Position numbers and translations under genes: made by a program. From positions 1 through 64,000 of the forward strand of contig JADHZB010000682.1 in the NCBI GenBank assembly GCA_015657535.1: a DNA stretch of 64,000 nucleotides, in the 5' to 3' direction. This DNA is from Nephromyces sp. MM_2019. Taxonomy: Eukaryota > Apicomplexa > Aconoidasida > Nephromycida. Of this stretch, positions 26,411 to 36,496 are shown piece by piece. The notes below the pieces were generated by a model. The model searched no databases, had not been told where the DNA came from, and saw nothing but the letters and a program-made list of their open reading frames with translations. Positions within the stretch are counted from its first letter, which is position 1; every line of letters begins with the position of its first letter.

Positions 26411-27964
26411 TTATAATTGAATTGGTCCAAATATATCTTCATCATCTATAAATTCAAATTTTTATAAAGATTAATGCTACAACCATAAAATTGTCAGATT
26501 TTAAGACTTACTTTGCATGTCATAAGACTTTAATGGGTCTGTGTATCCATCAGCTTCAGGTTCTTCGGATTCACCTCCTTCAATTTCGCTGTTATCGATT
26601 TCACCTTCTCCAATTTCATTCTCATCGGTTCCAGCTTCTTCATCATCTTGCCCAAAATTTTTTATATAATCAGTATGTTGAGGTTTACTATCATCGCTTG
26701 AGGGCATATTTTCATCATTTCCAAATAAAGTTTCGCTAGTGTCTCCATTTTTTCCATCTGCATCTCCATTTATATCCTTAAATAAATTATCTTGATTGCT
26801 AAGTTCTGAATCCATATCTAGATTGTTTTCATCCGGATTTTCAGAATTATCGAATAATGGATCATTTGTCATCTGCCCCTCCTCATTTTGATTACCATCC
26901 GATGGTTCATCAAAAATATTGTCATCAGAATCCTTGTTAGGTTGAGGCGTATTATTTAATGCTTGACCGAAAAGTGGGAACAGATTCTGCAATACTTGTT
27001 GAAACCTATCTGCGTTGCTATTATCTTGATTCGATCCAAATGGCCAAGCGAATGGAGGGCCTCCATTTTGGCTATCTGCACCATTTATATCATTGTTGGA
27101 CTTATCAGTTGATGACGCCCTTTTATTCCCTCTTTGCCTCCGATTTCTTAACTTATCCTTTAATAATTGAAACTTTGACCTACTTTCATTATTTCCACGT
27201 TTGTTTGGTTGTCTCTTTCTATTCACAATACCTTTAGGGATTTCTTCAGTGCCTTTTTGATTTTTGTTACTGCCATTTCTACTTTTATCAATCTTTTTTG
27301 CAGTAGCCTTTTTATTACTGTTCTTGTTTGCTTTTGATGTTGGCTGAGAGTTTTTTCCCCCATCATTTTTCCTGTTGTTTCTAAATGTAGGCTCTGGTCC
27401 AGGATTTTTTCTATTTTGTTTATTTGTAGTTTTAGGCTTATTTGGTACCTGTTTTTGTGTTTTCCTATTCGAAATAGACTTTGGTCGATTTACCACATTT
27501 TTTTTCATGCTACTGCTTTTTTTGGTACTAGATTTCTGCTTTCTTTGTGACTTGGCACCACCTCCGGTACTTTTCCGGGGTGCATTTTTATTAGAATTAG
27601 TATTTCGTCTAGGCTTTATTTTTGTAGTAGGCCCCCTTTTGTTTCTCTTCGGGGATGGCTTTTTATTTTCCCTTCTAGGGGAACTATTTCTCTTTTTATT
27701 TATCCTTTTAGGGGTGCTATTCCTCTTTTTATTTATAGCTTTATTTGACCTCGATCTTCCTCTAACTATTCCTCGACTTGAAGGCTTTGAAAATCTTTTC
27801 TTCCTCTTTAAACTTTCAATTAACGAATTTTCAGTCACAAGATTCGATTTCTCATTATTTGAATTTCTAACAACTAAATCTTGATTAGCTGTTTCTGCAA
27901 AATTAGTGTCAGAGTTAATAACCAAAATACAACAGCACAAAAATATAAAGCAAAAGTTTCTCAT
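26411..27964 (-). CDS. Secreted low-complexity protein, basic block then acidic block (495 aa)
   Basis: Exons 27964-26512 and 26445-26411 (1488 nt). The first exon would run on to a stop after GTAAGT, but that hexamer is a perfect donor, and the downstream 11-residue exon ending DIFGPIQL keeps the frame. Residues 1-25 form a strong signal peptide (MRNFCFIFLCCCILVI). A KRKKR/F site at 53-58 looks like a proprotein-convertase cleavage site. Residues about 58-285 are extremely Lys/Arg/Asn/Ser-rich, with repeated NKKRNS-type units followed by SP/TP and basic residues. A short hydrophobic segment near 305-345 (PPFAWPFGSNQD, LQNLFPLFGQAL) separates this from an acidic Asp/Glu/Asn/Gly-rich C-terminus (about 346-495). 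No known domain. The charge-split design could give self-association or matrix binding, which is inference. It lies next to, and on the same strand as, the modular surface protein. Confidence 0.82.
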
Positions 27965-28662
27965 CTTTTGAATGTAAGATTTTTGGTTATATAAGAACTA
28001 AAAGTTTTTACAGCCTATCACACTATGATTATTACAACAAAAAATATTTTGTTGAGATTACAAAAACTAGTTACCAAGCAAAATTATTCAATCCAACTTA
28101 AATTTTTGTTTTAAACTAATCAAATAATCAACTAAGGAGCAATAAGTACAATATAAATTTTGATCTCAATTTTGCCAAGATATAAGCTTCAGGGGATTAT
28201 AGGAATAACATTGTAACAACAAATTTTGGCGCGAACTTTTACAAGTTTAACGGAATCAATTATAGCTATCATGCTTACTCTAGACTGAAAATTATTTACC
28301 TAAACTTAATCATATAGCTTTTTGGATCTATTGAATTAAAAAATTCAGTTCATAAAATACTATACAACTTGGTTTGTGGAAATGATATAAATTTGGAATT
28401 ATTCATTCACTAGAAAATACATAATTTTGGGTTATACTAGAATGCTAGAAATTTTTTCTAAGTCAAGTTTCTAGGTTTTAAACTAATCAATTATATATTA
28501 GTTATTAACATAAAGTCATTATCGAAATTGTATATTAAAGCAAGAGTTTTGTGGATGGAAAAATTTTTCTAAAAAAATTATTAGTATTTTGAAGACTTTT
28601 CTGAGTTACTGATAAAAATATATTCTATACTAATTGAAGAAAATTGCTTTTTAAAAACTTAT
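27965..28662. other. Intergenic, no gene seen
   Basis: About 0.7 kb between two minus-strand genes for secreted/surface proteins. It should hold the promoter of the secreted charged protein and the 3' UTR of the adhesin-like gene. Confidence 0.6.
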
Positions 28663-31600
28663 TCAACTATGCGAAATGTTATAATTTGAAAAGTAAGGAT
28701 AAGTTTCGTAAGTAGCATCATAGTCTTCCAAATCATCCGGTTCTATTTCTTCCGAACTGTTTTTCCATTTTCTTGCAACATATATAACTACTAGGGAAAC
28801 AATTATTCCTATGCCACCAGCTGCTATAGCAAAATTGTTATTACTAGATTTTTCAGGGGTTTCGTTAGGGCTCATAGCGAACTCAGAAATACTATAATGA
28901 GCAAATACAGTTGTAGTAGTTGTAGTAGTAGTTGTTGCTGTTGTAGTAGTTGTAGTAGTTGGAGTAGTAGTTGTTGTAGTAGTAGTTGTTATTTTGTTTC
29001 TTTTGATAGCAGAGACTTCTCCCCATGCTTCTATTCCGCATACTTTTAAATCGCCTCTACTTATAAGATAAATTGAAATCGATTTACCTTTCAAAGCCTT
29101 GTTACATTTAATATCAGTCCATGAAAGTGTATTTAGCAATTCATTTTGTACAGTACAGCATCTTTCTTGGTCAATTGAAATATGAAAGTGCATATAACCC
29201 TGGTTGTCAGAAGGCCGAAGCTTGATGCGAACTGATTCTACTATAGCCTCATTTTGGAAATATTCTACAATTTTATCACCCTAGATATATAACAATGCAA
29301 TTTGAATAAAGCTATTTTGTTAGATAATGTGAAATAATTAAAATTAACAAAATGGAAACAACTTTCTTAGCTTAACATGAAGTTTTGAATAACTCACTAC
29401 AATTTTAATTGAAGTACACCTATTGCTCCACTTAGTCCCACTAGGCAATTTTCCGAATATTCCTTGCTTCCCAAGTGGAATTCTTTGGACTAATGGGATA
29501 TTAAATCATTTTATTTTTATAATTCACTTAGTTATTACTTTTTAATTATTTTCTAATCAGACTATTTCAAATGTGGTATCAATCAACCATTTAAATAAGG
29601 CATATGTAACTTGTATAATACATTTTTGTGCATTTTTTAGCTAAGAAATTGTTAGTTTAAGATTTAATTAGAACAATCCTTTGCAAATAAACTAAAATAA
29701 TACAATGTAATGTTTTTACATTTAAAACTTACAAATCTTAAGAGCTCTAATATAATTGATGCTAAGACCATCTGGAGAATGTGACTGTAATCTCAAATAT
29801 TTTCCTATTATAGGACTAGTACAATTAATTGTAAATGCTCTGCCCACTATGTCAGATTTCGAACTTTTACATATTGTTTGGGTGTTCCATAAATCTTTAG
29901 GTGAAGGCACTTCATTAATGTCGTCATAAACAAAAATAGTGAAATTGCCCAAAGGCTGTAAGCTCGAAAGCATAATAGTTCTTACTGTTCTCTTCTCTCC
30001 AAATGAAACGTCTAACCATGAGTCTTTTTTCTGGAAAATAGAACCATTATATAACAACTTCTTATTTGAATAATTAATTAGAAAGCAACCAAGTTAGAAT
30101 CACAGCGTAAACAACAGTTTAATCGAGACATATGTTATTTAAAATTAGTAATGCATATTGAAAACTTTTTTAATCTTAACATCAGTTGAGTTGGTTCGAT
30201 GTTTGTAAATTAGTTTACCTTTTCTGTTTTCAAGGATTTGTTGTTATCAGTAAGTATGTTGCTAGCATTATTTTCAGTTTTGTTATCCATTATAGATGAT
30301 GATTTTGGGGACAACAGAGTTAGATAAGGATCTCTTTGCTTCGCTTTAAAATTTAGGATATGAATGGAAGGAATTCAGGGTTAGATAGATACTACAGTAA
30401 ATTGTAATTTAACTAACTACCTGGATAAACAGCTACTTCGCATAAGGTAAATCCTTCAATAGTTCCCGATATCTTGATATATGCTGCAGTTCTTGGACTC
30501 TCACATTCAAGTCTTTCAATGTTTTTCCACATAAATATTTGATCACTTTTAGCACAGTGAACCCATTTCCTCGAATTAATTGAAGTTTCTATCTTAAGGC
30601 CCTTGAAAGTTTTGCCAATCAAAATGTGGATACTACCAACGTGAACGGATCTTTTTAGCTTTATTACTACACCATAGCCTCCTCTCTGAAAAAAAAGTAC
30701 ATGGTTTAATATAACCCTTTTTTTGTTACAAATTTACACTTATTCCGAACATTCACTTTCAGTTAGTGTTATATAATGAAAAATTAAAAAAAATCCCTTT
30801 TACCAAGAATTCCTTGCATTGGCGAATATCATCATCCCAAACTCCATCAATGATTTTTTGGAAAATGCATCGGCCATTTTGAGCAACATTATTGTCGCTC
30901 AAAACAATACTTGATCTGAAGGCTGATGAAGATATAAATACGAATATTTATGAACTGTGCATGGCAGTTCAATTTGAAGATATTCCAGCAATATAAATCT
31001 TTAAAATAATCAAATCTCAGAACCAAAATCAAAATTACTTCAAAAGCTAAATTTTTTTAAGAACAATTTCATCTTTTTATTATGAACTGACCAATCCTTT
31101 TTTAAATTAGCTAGTATTTCAATATGAAAAACATAAGCACAAACAATATTACCTTCACTTGGTAAGTTTTCCTCACAACAATGCGTACCAGCGGTAATTC
31201 TTTTTTTATCCTCGTAATGAAAGCCAAAACCTTTACCTCTCTGGCAAAACTTATCTCTCGTACTTTTATGAATAAATAGACGATGATGCCCGGAAGTTAT
31301 AAAATAACAACCTATCCAATTTGCACTATAATTTTTGCACATTCCCTTGTAGCCGTTTTTTCGACAAGCTTCTTCTGCTTGTGACACCTGCGTAAACGGC
31401 ATAAAAGAACCTTTTAACATATCAGCTATCTTTTTATGTGCTGCGGATGATTGTCTAATAGGAATGCCAGGCATAAAGCAGATTTTTTTACCGTTGGAAT
31501 AATAAAAATGGAAGCACTCTTCTGAAAATTTTTATCACATGAATAAAATTATTCATATTATTATTTGAAATATTGGAGTTGCTGCTGAGATATGAATAAC

Positions 31601-32820
31601 ATTTGATAAGTACCTTGAATCTAAGTTTTATAGTTCTCACCTCTTTGACAACAATAGGCCCCAGCACTCGTTTCACGATAGTGATGAAATCCTCTATCTC
31701 CACAACTACCGTCCGAATAATGCCCAAGAAAATCTGCCATATAACCCGGTTTACATATATTCCAACCCTGTACCTCATCTGAGCTACATAATCTTTTGAA
31801 ACCCTTTTTATTACATAATATAACCGCTGTTTGTCTATTTATTATAGCTGTAGTTGTCCCTGAAGAGCTTTTATAATTTCTTTTATAGAAGCACATATCA
31901 CCTTTTTTTACACATCTCTCTTCTGAAACATTAATTAAGCATGCCCAATATGATACACAAAGAATTTTGATATAACTTTACTCTACATATAAGAAAAAGT
32001 AAGTTTAAAAATTATACCCAACCATTTCTACTTATTTTAGATTGACTGATGCATCAGAGTTATTTTAATAATTTAATTAATAGGCTTTGGCATATCATGT
32101 ATCTTATAATTACAAGATTCAAATAAATGAATTATATTTATTAACTTGAGCTTTAACTTATATGAGAAAACCAGAACATATTATGATGTAACTTACTCTC
32201 TTGGCAACACCAAATCTTGGAAACATTTCTGCTCTTTGACAATACTGGCAACTTCGATTCACATAATTGTTTGAATGATGGTGTAAGATACCCAAAATAT
32301 GGAGCCAATAATGATGCTTTTACTGGATGATGACAGTCCTTACTAAATATTGCATCTCGGATTCCACATACATTTTTGAAACCGAAATAGTTGCATGCTC
32401 TTATTGGAGTATCATTTTTCCCTGTGACCTTGCTATCAACAAGACACATTTGCCTTTTAGAAGCATCATAAGCAATTGAAAAGCAAGATTTTCCTGTCAA
32501 TTGTATATTTTAATAAATTCTGATAGTTTAAATTTTATCCACATTATATTAATTATCGGAATTTTATCTATGTTTTTCCTAACTCTACTTTTTAATATTT
32601 CGATATGCTTAAGATAGTAATAACCTCAAAAGTTTTGCACTATTTATCAAAACTATTAAAACTCACTCGATTTTGAATCTTCCATTGGACCTACAAAATT
32701 GAAATTTTTTCGCTTATCTGCCCCTATAGCTTCATAGTCCTCAGCTAATACCAACAAGACTGAGAATTCCAAGCTTATCAGTAACGCAAGGATTGTTAGT
32801 ACAAAACTAGATCCTGACAT
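28663..32820 (-). CDS. Modular type I surface protein: 3 eight-Cys modules, 3 F5/8 type C domains, poly-Thr stalk, TM (872 aa)
   Basis: Exons: 32820-32667, 32493-32197, 31922-31641, 31521-31153, 30922-30804, 30685-30421, 30343-30219, 30030-29733, 29489-29398, 29280-28663 (2619 nt). Order along the chain: signal peptide (1-27), then three Cys-rich modules (52-150, 151-244, 245-367), each with eight cysteines ending in a CC pair and a conserved Cys-x2-x-Gly-Phe/Tyr-Lys-x2-Cys. Next come three discoidin-like F5/8 type C domains (about 368-495, 496-636, 637-758), with hallmarks such as WVHCAKSDQ and GFTLCEVAVY. A Thr stalk (765-791), a membrane span (about 817-836) opening AIAAGGIGIIV, and a 36-residue acidic tail with several Tyr (EPDDLEDYDATYETYPYF) follow. 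F5/8C domains bind glycans or lipids. The AGG-start span and acidic tail recall TRAP/MIC adhesins cleaved by rhomboid proteases. No penultimate Trp is present. The acceptor at 30343 is the weakest junction. Confidence 0.88.
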
Positions 32821-34460
32821 CTTAAAGTTTAAATTTTATACTGGATTTGGTATCGATAAAAACTTGATCGAGTTTATGTTTAAAAATTTATTGCATCCTT
32901 TATATTACAGATGTTAAATTAGCCAAAAATTTTGTAGTAAATAGTCTATTTATACTTGCTTAACATCAATAGATCGCCTAACAGTTCATTGGTAAAGGCG
33001 ATATGAAGAAATTGAAAATCTTTGTTCTTTCATAACTTAGGTAGAACAAAGCTTAAACTCACTCCTCATGAAAGTGTACAAAAGAGAAGATCAATTTTGA
33101 TGGGAATAGATGGAGTTAAAATATACTTTACATGAAGTAAATTTCTTTTAAATAGTACAAATCACACATAAATTAACAATTTTTACTACAAAATAAATTA
33201 AATAATATATATAAACTTTTGAAAACCGTCATCGACAAAAATTTTTTAGCTATAAGTCATCATCTTATTGAACAAATAAACAATAATAGTCTTTAATGGC
33301 CTCTTAATATTGCTCTATTAAAAAATTAAATAACAATACTTTACTTACCACAAAATTAAATATAACTACGGCTCTAGCTTGGTAGCAAGTAACATTTCTT
33401 AAGACCTAGTTTTATTTCAAAAACTAGTATGGAGTATTGACAACCCAGTTGCTAACATTTTCTCTTAAATCAACACATAAATAAAAAAATTTTCTTAATT
33501 ATAGCTTTAATTACACTTGGATTATCGGCAGGGATTTTTGCTCTTCACATTTAAAACTCAAATAGCTTCAAATTTAAAACTTATGTTACACATGGCGTAA
33601 GGAGGATTAGATTTTATGTTATAAGTAAAAAAAATTGAAGATATTTAATCAAAATTTCAGTGTTTTATAAACCTTACTAACTTTTGATAGCAGGTACAGC
33701 CCTCAATTGCTTAAAATTTTTAAGCTTTTACTAGTCACAATTTGGTATAAGGTTTTTAGCCTTTTAAAGTTTATTTTATCTGCTTAACCATAACTTAACT
33801 CCCCTTTAGTATTTTTATTAGAAAATCAAATTTTAACTATAATAATATGAAAATTGATCAAAATTAAATAATCATTAAGAGTGTTTTGTTTTCAAGTGTA
33901 ATTCTTTTATTTTCCTTGTATGTTCAAGTGTAATTCTTTTATTTTCCTTGTATGTTCAAGTGTAATTCTTTTATTTTCCTTGTATGTGTTACGCTTAAAA
34001 TTAGTAATTATAATGAAAAAAAGTTTAAAGGTGAGTGGGATTGTACAATTTAAGTTACTCTAAGACGAGCAAATTTTCTCAATTTATATTGTAACGGTGG
34101 ATAATTTTAATCAGCAAAAATTATGATATCGTTAGTTTTAATTATTTTGCAGATGGCATTAGTTCTATTTACAAATTAAAATTAAACAGAAAAGATCAAA
34201 TTGTTACTTTTAAAGAAAGCGTAAAAAGATCATAATAAGTATATAATAGTATGATGGCTTATATAGGAAAATTAGATATCTAGTTATGAAACGATCTTTT
34301 TTCTGTTGAGAGTCTACCTAGTAATACGGTAGACATAAATTGCTTATTAGTAAGATATAGCAAAACAATCATCATTATTGAAATTACCCTTGTTTTATGG
34401 GTTTTTGATTTCAATTTTATCAATTAGAACACAATGAAGAAATGTTAGAATAAATAAGAC
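32821..34460. other. Intergenic with a 3 x 32 bp repeat, no gene seen
   Basis: About 1.6 kb between two minus-strand genes. Apart from the tandem repeat at 33891-33986 nothing structured was recognised. The part next to 32820 should contain the promoter of the surface-protein gene. Confidence 0.6.
33891..33986. repeat. Tandem repeat, three exact copies of 32 bp
   Basis: Unit begins TTCAAGTGTAATTC and ends CCTTGTATG. Copies at 33891-33922, 33923-33954 and 33955-33986 are identical, so the array is young. Intergenic. Confidence 0.95.
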
Positions 34461-36496
34461 TCAGCCACTAAGTAATCGGTCAATAGCTCGATTCAGATTG
34501 CCTGTAAATATAAATAAAAGTTTGTTCAGGTATGTGCTTAGAGAACTGTGATTTTCTAAACCTCCTGCTTGCTCCAAGGCTTGAATGCATCTTTGTGTAT
34601 CAGTAAAACCCATATTCCTTAATGCGGTCAGTTGGGTGCTATAACGAACTTCAGGAGTGCCTGTGTGGGTATGATATATATTTTTTGAGAAAATTATTAA
34701 GTAAAAATGGTACTTCAAGAAATTGTAACATTACTTTGGTTAGCTAGAGTGACTTGAGGGTTAGGTCCTGGTTGTATATTGAACCGATTATTTGTTGGAT
34801 TGAGTGTACTGATAGAATGATTGAGAGGAAATTATATTGAAACTATCAAATAGAAACATTGAGAGCAGATGGTTGATTTGTACAATACCTTCTAGAATCA
34901 TCCTGCGGGGGAGCAGGATTGCTTTGGGTTTCCTGTCTAGGCAGTATGCCCTGAAAAGGGTTAAATATAGGCATTCCCATTTCCTGTAATGTAATTATGG
35001 AATAAAAGTCATGAAATTTATAATAATTCATATATATGAAAATATGACTAAAAATTCAAGTCATAATCTATACTAATTTATAAGTCAAGATAACAATGAG
35101 TAGCTAAACTTACTTGTGAGCTAGTGCCGGTGTTGTTTTGAGTAGTGAACCTAGAAGCTATTTGATTTATCATCTCCGGGTTGAAAGGAAAATTAGTCAT
35201 ATTAAATGAATTTCTTGCACTGGATGACCCTTGTTCAGTGGTTTGGAGTAATGAATTGTCTATAAAAAAAAATTGCGTGTTTTTATTTCTCTAGAGAATT
35301 TGGGTACTTACCCCAGGGATTAGGTAAAGCCTCTGAATTAGGAGGTTGCTCAGTTCTTAGGTTATAGCTGCTATTAGTATCAGATGTAGAATCTGGTTCA
35401 CCAGAGTTTGGTCGCCTTTGTACAGTGGCATTCCAAATAGGTTCTTGGAAATTTTGATACATTCTTCTCAAAGCATTGAAACCCTAATAAAGGATAAATA
35501 ATAAATTATATATAATGAATATTGAAGAAATTACATAAATTTCTGGAAGTGTCAATCAATTTCAAAGGAATATTTCCGTTTTAATTGTATTACCCCTGGT
35601 ACAGCTTCAATATTGCTCATTGCTCTATCTGCAGTTCTTGTCATTTCTCTCATTAAAGATGGATTACGTATCATTTCCATTGATTCACGTAGTAGCTTTA
35701 TACAAAATTTTAAATAAAAGATTCATAAAATTTAGATATGAGCACTGGTCTTACCTGTGGGTCATCCAAGATATGGCTTAATTCAGGATTTCTCTCCCTT
35801 ACTTCATTAAGCATCGGATTGGAATCAATAAACATGCGAATTAGTTCAGGACTATCCATGACATTTTGCATAATAGAGTTGAGTAGGCCCTCAGGTATAT
35901 TTCCTCCTTCGAAAGGATTAGGGAAATTGTTGCCTAAATCTATAAATGAATTGCATTTTATTTTTCAGGATCTAAAACAAGACTTGTTTATTACTTGATG
36001 GGGCTCTTGTAGGATTATTATTTGAGGGAGAAGCTGAGTTAGTGTTTTGAGCTGTTGTAATTGTCAGAAATATTGTATCTTGATCTGCAATGTTATAATC
36101 CCCGATTTTCAAGTCATTTTCAAGAATTCTGATCATTTTTATAAATTTAAAATTTTTAGTAAACAAGTTTATATAAATTTGGATATATAAATAGCTCAAT
36201 TTGTATATTCCTAATTATATATATGTTAATGGATACATCCTGAGTTAGCATAGACTATTTAAAGTTAACTTTTCATTTAAATCTACAGTTTGAGAGACCA
36301 AATATAAATGTTAATTTAGTGGTTACCTTCGATTGAACAAGAGTCGCTGTTGTTGTATAGGTATATCTGAATAATCCTTGATATTTTCTTTAAGAGAATA
36401 TATAGTCATATTATTGTTTACTTCAATTCTATTTAATGACCCATCCAATTTTTTGACTTTAATAGTAAAGGAACTTTCATTTTGTTCGGCATCCAT
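34461..36496 (-). CDS. UBQLN: Ubiquilin/Dsk2 ubiquitin shuttle protein (405 aa)
   Basis: A shuttle factor that brings ubiquitylated or misfolded proteins to the proteasome: the UBL binds the proteasome, the UBA binds ubiquitin. Exons: 36496-36327, 36128-35995, 35939-35755, 35695-35594, 35483-35312, 35259-35114, 34983-34889, 34808-34735, 34660-34562, 34501-34461 (1218 nt). The N-terminal UBL (about 10-85) has the RRILEND and DQDTIFLTI segments. The STI1-type region follows (about 110-215): NPMLNEVRERNPELSHILDD, EMIRNPSLMREM, DRAMSNIEAVPGGFNALRR. The ubiquilin hallmark LPNPW comes next, then a short linker rich in Asn/Gln/Pro. The C-terminal UBA starts TQLTALRNMGFTD and ends DRLLSG. Human ubiquilins are about 590 aa, so this is a compact, Dsk2-sized member. 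Confidence 0.95.

Noticed and set aside
27375..27884. Plus-strand open frame of 169 codons, very hydrophobic
   Set aside because: Antisense shadow of the Lys/Asn-rich secreted protein; AAA/AAT codons read as TTT/ATT give false membrane-like sequence.
31488..31778. Minus-strand open frame of 96 codons overlapping the surface protein
   Set aside because: Wrong-frame shadow of exon 31922-31641 and the following intron; the in-frame reading has the conserved cysteines.
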